Notes: generated by a model not told the origin, from the sequence alone. Shown: positions 35,668 to 45,295, counted from the first letter of the stretch. The stretch: DNA of 64,000 bases from Kamptonema formosum PCC 10802 (GCF_000332335.1 NZ_KB235948.1:888718-952717); one strand, 5' to 3'. Numbers and translations are program-made.

Positions 35668-36333
35668 TCAGACCTTTTCCCGCGCTGCCATACGCTCCTT
35701 CATTCGAGATTTAAAGGCATCGATTATTTCCGGGGTGGGATGGGTTTTTTGCCAGGAAGGGCGCTCGGTCAATCGCGAGCACCAAGCGCTCAGTTTTGGA
35801 AAGTCATCTAGAGGCAAACCCAGACTGGGCAACCAAGGAACTGCAGTGCCGGCGACGAGATCGGCTAGGGTTATGTGTTCCGCTCCAAAGTAGGGGCGCT
35901 CGCCCAGCTGGCGCTCCAAGAAAGCCAGCACCGTGGCTAATTTTTCTTTGGCTTGCCGCAACTTCTCGGCGTCGGTGGGGGAAAACCCCATACTCTGACC
36001 GATCAGCGGATTCATTGCCGGCAGGAGTTCATTCACAGCCACCATTTCCACCATGCGCACTAGTGCGATATCTCGGGCACCGGCTGGCAGCATGGCCGGC
36101 TCCGGGTATTTTGCCTCTATATAATCAAGGATGGCTAAAGATTCTATCACGGGAAAGCCATCATCCTCTAACACTGGAATGTGGTGGAAGGGGTTAATTG
36201 CCAGAAACTCTGGTCGTAACTGATCCCCATCCAGGTTGAGCGGCACCAGCTCAAACTCAATGCTTTTTTCCAGAAGAGCAACCCACACACGGCGGGAGTT
36301 GAAAGAAACAGGGTGGTGATAAAGCTTCAGCAT
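35668..36333 (-). CDS. Glutathione S-transferase family protein
   Basis: 221 residues. The N-terminal thioredoxin-like domain (1-78) has LYHHPVSFNSRRVWVALLEK with the catalytic Ser/Asn region near residues 9-12, the conserved cis-Pro in FHHIPVLEDDG, and VIESLAILDYIEAKYP carrying the glutathione gamma-glutamyl-binding ES pair. The helical C-terminal domain (90-215) has the fold-stabilising ITLADLVAGTAVPWLPSLGL (N-capping box and Asp). These enzymes conjugate glutathione to electrophiles or reduce peroxides. It is a single gene oriented against its neighbours and unrelated to the polysaccharide theme. Confidence 0.92.
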   Translation of the reverse strand: MLKLYHHPVSFNSRRVWVALLEKSIEFELVPLNLDGDQLRPEFLAINPFHHIPVLEDDGFPVIESLAILDYIEAKYPEPAMLPAGARDIALVRMVEMVAVNELLPAMNPLIGQSMGFSPTDAEKLRQAKEKLATVLAFLERQLGERPYFGAEHITLADLVAGTAVPWLPSLGLPLDDFPKLSAWCSRLTERPSWQKTHPTPEIIDAFKSRMKERMAAREKV

Positions 36334-36939
36334 GGGAAACCAGATTGTAACTTTATCTCTAGCATACTCTGTTTTTGTAGCTCTCTCCTATGCGAAACGG
36401 ATTGTAGCCAGCGCTTTTGGGCGGAAGCCTCTTTGGCACTCTAGAAGTAGCGTTCCCCTTGGAACGCTACAAGCGAAGAGAACGCACCCTGGCAGCGCTT
36501 CTGCAATCCGCTCACAGTCCTCTTGTAGAGACTTTACATGTAACCCCCAAGCACTGGGGGGTTTTACCCCTCAGCGGACTGGCCGGAGCAATGACAGTGA
36601 AGATGTCAGTGATTTCTCTGTTGTGCGAAATAACCTGTGGGAACGAGCATCTCAGAGAGTGCCGAATCCCGTCCGCAGGCTTTGGTTGCCGGACACTGGG
36701 GATGGGAGCGCCGGCAAGCGCGCCCAGCATCCCCGCCCCAATGATTAGCCATCTATTTTCATTTTATTATCACATAGAAAAGGGAGTGTCAAGGAAATTT
36801 GGCTACTTATAAGTAATAGAAATTGATTTCTGGAGGTGGCTGGCAGGGAAGATAAAACTCACTTATAGGGGGGTGCAAATTCTGAAAGCCAGATTAAGGT
36901 AGAAATATAGTCGTCTGGGGGCTAGAGGTCTTGAAAAGA
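36334..36939. other. Intergenic, no convincing gene
   Basis: Two overlapping plus-strand frames (36332-36812) cover it, but their composition is not protein-like. It contains an AGCGTTCCCC..GGAACGCT palindrome (36449-36469). The AGAGG Shine-Dalgarno of the following kinase is at 36924-36928. Confidence 0.5.
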
Positions 36940-39645
36940 ATGCCTTCCCGTCTGGAGAGCTGCGGCGTGGCTCTCCTAGCTGTTACCCTGGGGCTGCTGC
37001 TGCAGCGACTGCTATACCCTCCGCTGGCACTAGAAAGCCCTTTTCTCCTGTTTTTTGGCTCTGTAATGGTTAGCGCCTGGTATGGCGGCTTGTGGGCCGG
37101 TGTGCTGGCCACGGCTCTCGCGGCTTTCGCCAGCGACTGCTTCTTTCTCTCTGATCTCTCGTTGCTTGTCAAAAGCCCCGGTGAAACCTTGCAACTGTGC
37201 CTGTTTGTGGTGGAGGGGCTGCTGATTAGCAGGACAGTCGCAGCCCTGAAATCGCGTCCGGTGGCATCTGTTGCAAGGGAGCAACCGGCTGGAAATCTCA
37301 CCGCCGGCGGCGCACCGGCTCAAGAGGCGCTGGCGACCGGTGAAACGCTCTACCGCACCCTTGCCGAAGCCATGCCGCACTTCGTCTGGACACTAACAGC
37401 GGAGGGCACCCTGGACTATGCCAACCGGCAGTGGCACGAACACACCGGCCTGACCGTCGAGCGGGTCAATAACGAGGGGTGGGGGATCGCCATCCATCCC
37501 GAAGACCTTCCGCGCGTTACGGAAGTGTGGGCGCAGCTACAGCAGGCCGGCGCAGTCACCGAATTCGAGTGCCGCCACAGGAGGGGGGATGGCACCTATC
37601 GCTGGTTTCTCTGCCGCCTCGTGCCGGTGTTTGACGCCCGGGGCGAAGTCATCAAGTGGGTGGGGAGCTCTACAGATATTGACGATCTCAAGCAGGCTTT
37701 AGCGGCGCTGCGGGAGAGCCAAGAACACCTGCAGGCGATCCTGGATAACTCGCCGGCGGTTATTCATGTCGTAGATACTCAGAACAGATACCTGCTAATC
37801 AACCGCCGGTATGAAAACGTGTTCCGCGTCGGGGTAGAGCAGATTACAGGCAAGAGCCTGTACGAGATTTGGCCCCAAGAGATAGCTGATACCTTGGCGG
37901 CGAATAACCGAAAGGTACTCGAATCTGGAATCCCTCTCGAACTCGAAGAGGTTGTCCCTGAGAGAGATGGGCCGCACACCTACATTTCCATCAAGTTTCC
38001 CCTGCGCGATGCCGGTGGGGTCCCTTACGCAATTGGTGGCATCTCCACTGATATCACCCAGCGGAAGAAGGCAGAGGAGGAACTGTACCGGCGCGAGCAG
38101 GCATTCAAAGCGCTGGCCGATAATTCGCCTGACGTCATTGCCCGGTTTGACAGGGAATTTCGCTATGTTTACGCCAACCCTGTAGCAGAACGAACGGCAG
38201 GAATAGGGAGCAAGACTTGTATTGGTAAAACTTTTTCAGAATTGGGAATACCACAGGAAAAAGTGGTAGAGTGGAACCAGAACCTCCAGCAGGTCTTTAC
38301 AGCGGGGCGAGAGCTGGTTCTTGAAGAAGACTTTCCAACACCCAGCGGAACGAGATACTATCAAAGTTTTCTTGTGCCTGAATTCGCCAAGGATGGTTCA
38401 GTTGACTCTGTACTGTGCGTTAGCCGGGAGATTACTGCGCTCAAACAAGCCAAGGCTGCGCTGCAACAGCAGGCAGAGAAATTAGCGGAAGCCAACCGCC
38501 TGAAGGATGAGTTCGTGGCAGTTGTCTCGCACGAACTCCGGTCGCCGGCAAGCGCCATGCTGGGCTGGATTAATTTCATCCGCCGGCATAATTTTGAGCG
38601 AGAGGCAGTCAGCCGGGGGCTGGATATCATTGAGCGCAACGGGAAGCTGCAATTCCAAATCATCAACGACCTTTTGGACCTGTCGAGCATTATTCAGGGG
38701 CAACTCCGCATCCACACCTGCCTCCTCAACTTGGAACCGATTATTAATGCGGCGATTGAGGTAGTGAGACCGGCAGCTGAAGCCAAAAGAATTCAACTGG
38801 AGTCCGCAGTTGATTTGTCCGCAGGCAAGGTGATTGGCGATCCGGCTCGCTTGCAGCAGGTATTGTGGAATCTGCTTTCCAATGCAGTTAAGTTCACCCC
38901 GGAAGGCGGAGAGGTATTTGTTCGGTGCCGGCGCATTCACTCGCGCATTGAAATATCAGTCAGCGACACCGGCTGCGGAATAAGTCCTGACTTTCTCCCG
39001 CATGTCTTTGACCGGTTCACGCAAGGAAAGAATGCGAACCTAAAGAATAGCAGCGGGCTGGGTCTGGGGCTGGCAATCGTGCGCAACCTAGTGGAAATGC
39101 AGGGAGGGACTGTTTCTGCCAGCAGCAGTCCCGGACGGGGGGCGACATTTACTGTGCAGTTTCCCGTAGCGGCTATCGCCATCAAGCCGAAGAATGTAGC
39201 AGTTCAGCGGTTGGTTTCACCTGCTGGACGTCAAGCGCCCGCCGGCAGTCCAGGAGCTCTCCAGGGCGTGAAGTTGCTGGTTGTGGACAACTGTCCCGAT
39301 ACCTGCGAGCTGATCGCTACAGTGCTCGAACAGTTGGGGGCGGAAGTAACCGTGGCAGTTTCTGCCGGTGAGGCGCTCGACCGGCTGCAACAATTCAAGC
39401 CAGATGTCCTAGTCAGCGACCTTGAGATGCCCGGAGAGAGTGGTTACAATTTTATCCGCAGGGTGAGGGTTCTGGAAGCGGCGCGAGGGGGAAAAATTCC
39501 AGCTATTGCGCTGACGGCACACGCCGAACCTGAGGCTCGACTGCAAGCTTTTTCTGCCGGCTTCCAGATGTACTTGACCAAGCCGGCGGAGCCAGATGAA
39601 TTGGCTGCGGTGGTGGCAAGTCTGGCGGCGCTGGGCAGAAATTAA
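36940..39645 (+). CDS. Membrane-anchored hybrid histidine kinase with three PAS domains and a receiver
   Basis: About 901 residues from ATG 36940 (TTG 36931 is the alternative). Four short hydrophobic helices (about 10-95) resemble the DUF4118/KdpD-type sensor membrane domain. Three PAS/PAC modules follow (about 130-250, 265-380, 388-505), then HisKA with the phosphoacceptor His531 in VVSHELRSPASAMLGW. HATPase_c has NLLSNAVKFTPEGG, DTGCGI and GLGLGLAIVRNLVEM. The C-terminal receiver (about 777-898) has the acidic pocket VVDNCPD, phosphoacceptor Asp827 (VSDLEMPG) and Lys in YLTKP. It is a hybrid kinase that passes phosphate from His to its own Asp. The signal is unknown and no response regulator gene is adjacent. 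Confidence 0.92.
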   Translation: MPSRLESCGVALLAVTLGLLLQRLLYPPLALESPFLLFFGSVMVSAWYGGLWAGVLATALAAFASDCFFLSDLSLLVKSPGETLQLCLFVVEGLLISRTVAALKSRPVASVAREQPAGNLTAGGAPAQEALATGETLYRTLAEAMPHFVWTLTAEGTLDYANRQWHEHTGLTVERVNNEGWGIAIHPEDLPRVTEVWAQLQQAGAVTEFECRHRRGDGTYRWFLCRLVPVFDARGEVIKWVGSSTDIDDLKQALAALRESQEHLQAILDNSPAVIHVVDTQNRYLLINRRYENVFRVGVEQITGKSLYEIWPQEIADTLAANNRKVLESGIPLELEEVVPERDGPHTYISIKFPLRDAGGVPYAIGGISTDITQRKKAEEELYRREQAFKALADNSPDVIARFDREFRYVYANPVAERTAGIGSKTCIGKTFSELGIPQEKVVEWNQNLQQVFTAGRELVLEEDFPTPSGTRYYQSFLVPEFAKDGSVDSVLCVSREITALKQAKAALQQQAEKLAEANRLKDEFVAVVSHELRSPASAMLGWINFIRRHNFEREAVSRGLDIIERNGKLQFQIINDLLDLSSIIQGQLRIHTCLLNLEPIINAAIEVVRPAAEAKRIQLESAVDLSAGKVIGDPARLQQVLWNLLSNAVKFTPEGGEVFVRCRRIHSRIEISVSDTGCGISPDFLPHVFDRFTQGKNANLKNSSGLGLGLAIVRNLVEMQGGTVSASSSPGRGATFTVQFPVAAIAIKPKNVAVQRLVSPAGRQAPAGSPGALQGVKLLVVDNCPDTCELIATVLEQLGAEVTVAVSAGEALDRLQQFKPDVLVSDLEMPGESGYNFIRRVRVLEAARGGKIPAIALTAHAEPEARLQAFSAGFQMYLTKPAEPDELAAVVASLAALGRN

Positions 39646-39656
39646 TCGGTGGGAGG

Positions 39657-39737
39657 GCATAGAAACCGGGTTTCTTTAAGAAACCCGGTTTCTGGGGCTC
39701 AGAAGCCCGGTTTCTTAAAGAAACCGGGCTTCTGAAA
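39657..39737. repeat. Two dispersed palindromes in tandem (aaaccgggtttct family)
   Basis: Palindromes at 39660-39692 and 39701-39735 have arms AGAAACCGGGTTTCTT and AGAAGCCCGGTTTCTT. They lie between convergent genes and may terminate both transcripts. Confidence 0.75.
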
Positions 39738-39800
39738 TTTACACGAATGATTTAGACTCGCTATATCCCGCAGGACGCAGGACCGGCATCTTGCCTGTCC

Positions 39801-41093
39801 TTAAAGTGGCGTTAAAACTAAACTGCCGGCATCAGGAAAGCCGAGCTGATTGAATTGCTCAAATCGCCAGTGCTGCTGGTATCGGGTGAGGAAGTTCTGA
39901 CCGATGATGCCTTCAACGCCTAACAAGTCTAGCACGCCATTCTTCAAAATCACGGCATCGAGGTGGGAGGCTTGGCGACCGTGCAAATTCACGCCTTCTA
40001 AGGTGATTTGCTTGCCGGTTTCTGTGCCGCAAAACCCCCGAACTTCTGTGTCCTTCGCCTTGGCGGTGTTGAGAGACAGCCGCTGCGCCAGTCGCTGCGA
40101 GACAACCATCACATCTGCGCCGGTGTCCAGCAAAAAGGTGAAAGGGCCTTTACTATTAATTTGCACTTGTGCGGTCATCACGCCCAGCTTTCCTGTTAGG
40201 GGAATGGCACCGGCAGGGTGGCGAGACTGCGGCAGGAGTTGCAATTTCAAGGTTCTGGGGTTTATAATTACATCGAAGCCGGTTAAAAAATCCATCCCCA
40301 AAACGCCGGACTGCCCCCCGGGAATTGCTGTTTTTGACAGCCCCATTCCGTTGAGCCCTTCAACTTTGGCAGAAGCTACGGTTACGGGCGGCAAACTGTG
40401 CAGCGCCGCTCTCACATTAGAGCAGTTGTCGCCGACAACCATATATGCTAAAATATCGCTGGGGATAGGGGTGCCGGCAAGTTTTAACTGCTGGGCGATT
40501 TGACTGTCGAGAATCGAATTGGATGCGCCGGTGTCGAGCAAAAAAGTTCCGCTCTGTCCGCCGACAGTCACCGGCAAAGTAAAAAGCCGGCTGTCAGTCA
40601 GGCGTTTTAGCGGTACAGAAGCTTGTCCCTGACTGACGGGTTTGGGGAGGGTGATGCCGGTGGTTTTCAGCAGCGCAGTCAGGCGAGCGCTGGCATCCGG
40701 GCGAACACTGCCATCTGGTGCGAGCATAACAACTTTAAATACGCATTGCGCCGAAGCAGTTTGCAGCTGTTCCGCAGAAGGTTGCTGGGGGTTAGAGACT
40801 TTCCCGAGAACACACTGCAGCAGCTGTTGCAGGAGTTCTTTTCCCAGGGGGTTGGGGGCGGGTGCCGGTTGCTGTGCCGGTTGCTGTGCCAGCTGTCTCT
40901 CGCTCCCAGGTTGCGCCAGCAAACGCCCACCGGGAGGCTCCGCCCTCATTTCCCTGGCACCCTGACGGGGCGCGCCTGCCGTCTGGGCGCGAGAAAAAGG
41001 GTTCTGGGCTGAATTTGGCAGGGGCGTTACGGCGAGCCCCCCGCAGACGGATGCGAGTGCGATGGCATTGGCGACAGTCCAAGAGAGTTTCAT
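39801..41093 (-). CDS. Exported protein with two retropepsin-like aspartic protease domains
   Basis: 430 residues from ATG 41093; ten upstream codons in frame are unlikely. MKLSWTVANAIALASVCGGLAV is a probable Sec signal peptide, followed by a Gln/Pro/Ala-rich linker (about 60-90). Each of two beta-domains carries an aspartic protease motif: FLLDTGASNSILD (near residue 180) and FLLDTGADVMVVS (near 320). Both have a downstream hydrophobic-Gly motif (VLGMDFLTG and IIGQNFLTRY) as in retropepsins. Normal retropepsins are homodimers with one DTG per chain, so this chain could fold into a complete two-lobed protease by itself. It is predicted periplasmic or outer-surface. Substrate unknown. It lies between two histidine kinase genes, convergent with the first. 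Confidence 0.85.
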   Translation of the reverse strand: MKLSWTVANAIALASVCGGLAVTPLPNSAQNPFSRAQTAGAPRQGAREMRAEPPGGRLLAQPGSERQLAQQPAQQPAPAPNPLGKELLQQLLQCVLGKVSNPQQPSAEQLQTASAQCVFKVVMLAPDGSVRPDASARLTALLKTTGITLPKPVSQGQASVPLKRLTDSRLFTLPVTVGGQSGTFLLDTGASNSILDSQIAQQLKLAGTPIPSDILAYMVVGDNCSNVRAALHSLPPVTVASAKVEGLNGMGLSKTAIPGGQSGVLGMDFLTGFDVIINPRTLKLQLLPQSRHPAGAIPLTGKLGVMTAQVQINSKGPFTFLLDTGADVMVVSQRLAQRLSLNTAKAKDTEVRGFCGTETGKQITLEGVNLHGRQASHLDAVILKNGVLDLLGVEGIIGQNFLTRYQQHWRFEQFNQLGFPDAGSLVLTPL

Positions 41094-41272
41094 GGCTGAA
41101 GGTTGGAATGCAGTGGCGGACAAATTTGCCTGTTTCTTCTTATAATGACAGGTGTTTAACGTTGAATAGCTGATTTATAAAGAAAAAGCGAAGCCACAAG
41201 AAACCGGTTTTCTTCAAGACCCCCGGTTCCTGTACTGAGTTCTGGCTCCATTCCGGATTAACAATTACTTTA

Positions 41273-41369
41273 TATAGCGATTCTCAGTTGGATGCACTCT
41301 GGCCCAAAAACCCGGTTTCTTTAAGAAACCGGGTTTCTCAGTACCTCAGAAAGGATGAGAAACGCTATA
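41273..41369. mobile_element. MITE-like element, family A
   Basis: Ends TATAGCGATTCTCA (41273) and TGAGAAACGCTATA (to 41369), with the central AAACCCGGTTTCT palindrome at 41310-41338. This is the reverse orientation of the copy at 16918-17014, with shared ends and interior (AGTTGGATG.. / ..CAGTACCTCA). Confidence 0.8.
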
Positions 41370-41650
41370 AATCAGCTCTAACTCTCACCGGCACACTCCT
41401 AGCGCAGCCCTGGGGAGCCAACGCCCCTCTCCCCTGCCGCACCCGGTTATAAAAAAATAATAAAATTTATTCATAAACTTAAGCACTCCTGTTAAATAGA
41501 TATAACAGAAGTCAACTCTAGATGTGGGAGATAAACACGACAGGCCAGTCGCGCGTGGCGCGGGAAAGACGGTCTATGTTGGTTTTTTATGCGGGGAGCC
41601 GGTATTGATTTCCGTGACACCGCAAGTCCGAGCGTGAAGGAAAGCACAAG

Positions 41651-44458
41651 ATGATCCAAGCTCTACAGACCGAGCGCAAAACCGAGCCAGCACCGGCAAC
41701 CTCCGGCACAGCGAGGGGATTGAAAGTGCGCCGGCTATTTTTCCAGAAGATTGCCGGCGGTTTGGGATTGGCAACCGCCAGCCTGATTTTCATGGTTGGG
41801 GTTTCGTACCGGAGCATAACCCAACTCGTTCAGACCAATGCTGCAGTGGAAGACACCTTTACAGCCCTCAAACAGCTCGATGATGTGCTCTCCCAAATTA
41901 AAGAGGCGGAAACTGGGCAGCTCAGCTATATAATAACAGGAGATGAGGCTTATCTAGAAGCCGGTCGCGCCGCCCCAGAGGCGGTCAGTCAAAAACTGAA
42001 GCGTCTCAAAGAGTTAACTGCCAATAATCCGGACCGCCAGCACCTACTGAACCGCTTAGAGGGGCTGACCGACCATTTATTTGCTGAAATCGACCGGACA
42101 GTTGAGTGGCGAAAGAGGGCGGGCTTGGCCGCAGCGCTGCGCTCCTTAAAAACAGAGCGATTCAAGGAGGACATGAATGAAATACGCAGGCTGATTCATA
42201 AATTGGAACTCGAAAAAAAACAGGTCTTGACGCAGCAGCAAGCGCAGGCAAAACTTAGCGGGAGAAACGCGCTGATTGGCTTTTCCGGTGGAGTCTTGCT
42301 AAATTTTGGCATCCTCTTGTGGGTGTACAAACTCATCTATCGGGAGATAGAAAAGCGCAACCGCGCCGAGGAGGAACTGCAAAAACAGCGCGACTGTACG
42401 GGATTCATTATCGAGAAGACTCCCGCACTGGTGATTGGGATAGCGCCTGACGGCGTGACTGAGTTCGTCAATCCTGCGGTGGAGAGCGCTACGGGATACC
42501 GGGCGGAAGAACTGATCGGGCGGAACTGGTGGCAAATCTTTGCTGCGGGCGACGAGTGCCGGCACGCCGAGCCATCCTGCAATTTGCAGCGCGGGAATGT
42601 GCGCGACTGCGAGATGATTTTGACGGCGCGGAGTGGGGAGAAACGCACCATCTCTTGGAACGCCTTGAATCGCTCTGACGAACAGGGCAACTTGGTACAA
42701 GCGATCGGATTTGGCAATGATATCACCTACCGCGTGCGAGCTGAGGAACAGTTGCGAGCGTCACTCCAAGAGCTGTCAGACCTTAAATTTGCACTGGACA
42801 GGGCTGCTATCGTCGCCATAACTGACCCTCAGGGGATTATTACTTATGCTAATGATAAGTTTTGCGAACTCTCTCAATATTCTAGGAAAGAGCTGCTCGG
42901 TAAAACCCACAGCCTCCTCAAGTCTGGCTATCACTCCCGAGAATTTTTCCAAACCCTTTGGTCAGCCCTTGCCAAGGGCAAAATTTGGCACGGTGAAATT
43001 AAGAATAAAGCCAAGGATGGGACCTATTACTGGGTGGACACAACCATTGTGCCTTTTGTGGACGAGCGGGGAAAACCCTCTCAGTATTTAGCCATTCGAT
43101 TTGACATTACGGAACGCAAGCGGGCTGAGGAAATTCGCAAGAGCGCTGAGCTGCTGCAACTGGTGCTGGACAACATCCCGCAAGCGATTTTTTGGAAAAA
43201 CCGCAACTCAGTGTATTTGGGGTGCAACCAGAAGTGGTGCGAAATCGTCGGAATTAGCGCTCCTGAGAATATTATTGGCAAGACAGACGGCGACTTGTGC
43301 CGCGAGGAATCGGCAGAGAAATACCGCGAGTCAGACCGGCTATTGATGGATGCGGATACGCCAGAACTGCATCATATCCACCGGCGAATCGGGGGAGACG
43401 AGCGAGAAATGTGGCTGGATATCAACAAATTTCCCATTCACAGTCCGGAAGGGAAAGTGATTGGCATTCTCGGGACGATTGAAGACATCACCTACCGCGT
43501 GCGATCGGAAGAAGCCTTGCGGCAATCGGAATTGCGCGAGCGAGAGAGAGCCTTGCAGCTGGAGGAAACGCTGCGGGAGCTGCAAAAGACCCAAACCCAA
43601 CTGATCCAGACAGAAAAAATGTCCAGTCTCGGGCAAATGGTTGCCGGTGTCGCCCATGAAATTAACAACCCCGTTAACTTCATCTACGGCAACCTCTCCT
43701 ACATGGGCGAATACATTAAAAACCTCCTCGGCGTGCTGCACCTGTACCAGCAGCACTATCCCCAACCGCCGGCAGAAATTCAAGCTGAAATTGAATCCGC
43801 TGACCTGGATTTCCTGATTGACGACTTGCCCAAAATGCTGTCTTCTATGAAAGTGGGAGCAGATCGCATTCGCCAGATTGTGCTGTCGCTGCGGACGTTC
43901 TCGCGCCTCGACGAAGCAGACATGAAGGCAGTTGACATTCACGCGGGAATTGACAGCACGCTATTAATTTTGCAAAACCGGCTAAAGCCAAAAGCGGATC
44001 GCGCCGGCATTGAAGTCATTCAAGAGTATGGCAATTTGCCCTTGGTGGAGTGCTATCCAGGGCAACTCAACCAGGTGTTTATGAATGTGCTGGGCAATGC
44101 GATTGATGCTTTGGAAAGGGGGCACCGGGCGTCGGGAGCTCGGGGGTGCGAACAGCAGCAATCCCCGGCGCGCCACGCCCCATCGCCTGCGATTCGGATT
44201 CGCACAGAAGTGGCGGATAGCAACCGCGCGGTGATTCGGATTGCAGATAATGGATGCGGCATGACAGAGGAGGTAAAAGCGCATGTGTTTGACCCCTTTT
44301 TCACCACCAAGCCGGTGGGGAAAGGAACCGGATTGGGGCTGGCGATTAGCTATCAGATTGTAACCCAGAAACATGGCGGAAAAATCTGGTGCGAGTCGCA
44401 ACCGGCACAGGGGACCGAGTTCTGGATTGAAATTCCGGTGCGGCAAAGTCATCCGTGA
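41651..44458 (+). CDS. CHASE3/PAS sensor histidine kinase, cyanobacterial type
   Basis: 935 residues. A cytoplasmic N-terminus and TM1 (about 33-52) lead to an extracytoplasmic CHASE3-like helical sensor (about 55-195; QIKEAETGQLSYIITGDEAYL). TM2 (about 210-232) and three PAS modules (about 240-620) follow, then a coiled coil (620-650). HisKA has His669 in GVAHEINNPVNFIYGNL, a form typical of cyanobacterial kinases. HATPase_c has NVLGNAIDALERG, ADNGCGM and GKGTGLGLAISYQI. There is no receiver. A low-complexity insert near residues 822-845 (SGARGCEQQQSPAR) interrupts the ATPase domain between N box and G1 box and is unusual. No partner regulator is adjacent. Confidence 0.93.
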   Translation: MIQALQTERKTEPAPATSGTARGLKVRRLFFQKIAGGLGLATASLIFMVGVSYRSITQLVQTNAAVEDTFTALKQLDDVLSQIKEAETGQLSYIITGDEAYLEAGRAAPEAVSQKLKRLKELTANNPDRQHLLNRLEGLTDHLFAEIDRTVEWRKRAGLAAALRSLKTERFKEDMNEIRRLIHKLELEKKQVLTQQQAQAKLSGRNALIGFSGGVLLNFGILLWVYKLIYREIEKRNRAEEELQKQRDCTGFIIEKTPALVIGIAPDGVTEFVNPAVESATGYRAEELIGRNWWQIFAAGDECRHAEPSCNLQRGNVRDCEMILTARSGEKRTISWNALNRSDEQGNLVQAIGFGNDITYRVRAEEQLRASLQELSDLKFALDRAAIVAITDPQGIITYANDKFCELSQYSRKELLGKTHSLLKSGYHSREFFQTLWSALAKGKIWHGEIKNKAKDGTYYWVDTTIVPFVDERGKPSQYLAIRFDITERKRAEEIRKSAELLQLVLDNIPQAIFWKNRNSVYLGCNQKWCEIVGISAPENIIGKTDGDLCREESAEKYRESDRLLMDADTPELHHIHRRIGGDEREMWLDINKFPIHSPEGKVIGILGTIEDITYRVRSEEALRQSELRERERALQLEETLRELQKTQTQLIQTEKMSSLGQMVAGVAHEINNPVNFIYGNLSYMGEYIKNLLGVLHLYQQHYPQPPAEIQAEIESADLDFLIDDLPKMLSSMKVGADRIRQIVLSLRTFSRLDEADMKAVDIHAGIDSTLLILQNRLKPKADRAGIEVIQEYGNLPLVECYPGQLNQVFMNVLGNAIDALERGHRASGARGCEQQQSPARHAPSPAIRIRTEVADSNRAVIRIADNGCGMTEEVKAHVFDPFFTTKPVGKGTGLGLAISYQIVTQKHGGKIWCESQPAQGTEFWIEIPVRQSHP

Positions 44459-44463
44459 TTGGG

Positions 44464-44500
44464 CAAGAAACCCGGTTTCTTAAAGAAACCGGGTTTCTAC
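44464..44500. repeat. Dispersed palindrome (aaacccggtttct family)
   Basis: AGAAACCCGGTTTCTT / AAGAAACCGGGTTTCT arms with no loop bases to spare, placed between the convergent kinase and HsdR-N-like genes. Likely a terminator hairpin for both. Confidence 0.75.
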
Positions 44501-44520
44501 GCCTCTTGAGGGAACGCATT

Positions 44521-45156
44521 CTACTGCTTGCAGATAGCTTTGAGAACTTGCAGGATCTGGATTGAACGCTCAGGTTCAAACAGACTGAGCACCGGCATTA
44601 GCTGATAAGTCGGGGGATTTCCCTGCTGCACGCATACAAACTGATAAAGCTCTCCATTTGTCGCCAGCCCCCAAACTGATGTTTGACGCTCCAGGCTTTT
44701 ATAGGCATAGGTGAGCAATTGCGCTAAACCAGCTGAGGGGGCGACACTACTGTTTTTAGCTTCTATCACCAAAACCCAAAAAAATGCGTCCGCTGCTGTC
44801 TTCTGAGCCAGACTGACTGCTAAAATGTCGAACCGGCCTTTAATGATGGTGTCTTCATCTGCTATATTAATCTCGGCGATGTCTTCTTCCAAGGTAATCT
44901 GGATAGGCGAGCGATAGAAGCCGGCTAATCGCAGCAAGGGAGCGAGCGCCAGTAACTTCACCTGTCCTTCCGAGACTTTGCCTGCTGTCAGGTAGCGGCG
45001 AAAGTCATTCCGAATTTGCCAAAATTCTTGCTGTTCGGCGTCAGTCAAAGGCTCCAGAGATAGCAGGGGTGTAAATGAGCTGCTGAACTGCTCTTCTAGC
45101 TTAAAAAGGCGCTGGACATCATTCAGAGATAGGTCGCGGGCGTTTAGAGTAGTCAT
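44521..45156 (-). CDS. HsdR-N-like PD-(D/E)XK nuclease-domain protein, orphan
   Basis: 211 residues from ATG 45156. After a helical N-terminus (NDVQRLFKLEEQF..), a nuclease-like core shows GRFDILAVSL (conserved Asp) and VLVIEAKNSS (E-x-K), the PD-(D/E)XK active-site pair. GLAQLLTYAYKSLERQTSVWGLATNGELYQFV follows, as in the N-terminal domain of type I restriction subunit R. It lacks helicase domains and there is no methylase or specificity gene nearby. Such single-domain proteins are common and multicopy in filamentous cyanobacteria; their role is not known to me. Not a functioning restriction system on this evidence. Confidence 0.75.
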   Translation of the reverse strand: MTTLNARDLSLNDVQRLFKLEEQFSSSFTPLLSLEPLTDAEQQEFWQIRNDFRRYLTAGKVSEGQVKLLALAPLLRLAGFYRSPIQITLEEDIAEINIADEDTIIKGRFDILAVSLAQKTAADAFFWVLVIEAKNSSVAPSAGLAQLLTYAYKSLERQTSVWGLATNGELYQFVCVQQGNPPTYQLMPVLSLFEPERSIQILQVLKAICKQ

Positions 45157-45295
45157 AAGTTGAGTTGGCTGTCAGGTCAAAGTGATATTCTTCTTCTATT
45201 TTAGCGACATCTGGGCGAAATGTTCTAGCAGCAGCCGGTGGATAAAAATATAGCCGCTGCCAACTTTTTGCATTTTTTCCCGACTGCCAAATCCC

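Noticed and set aside
36332..36812. Two overlapping plus-strand frames between the glutathione transferase and kinase genes
   Set aside because: Composition is not protein-like, no Shine-Dalgarno, and they run through a dispersed palindrome.
41400..41650. Promoter for the CHASE3 kinase gene
   Set aside because: AT-rich sequence with TATAAC near 41502 exists, but no convincing -35/-10 pair could be fixed, so it was not listed as a feature.
44521..45156. Complete type I restriction system
   Set aside because: Only an HsdR-N-like domain is present; no hsdM, hsdS or helicase domains in the neighbourhood.
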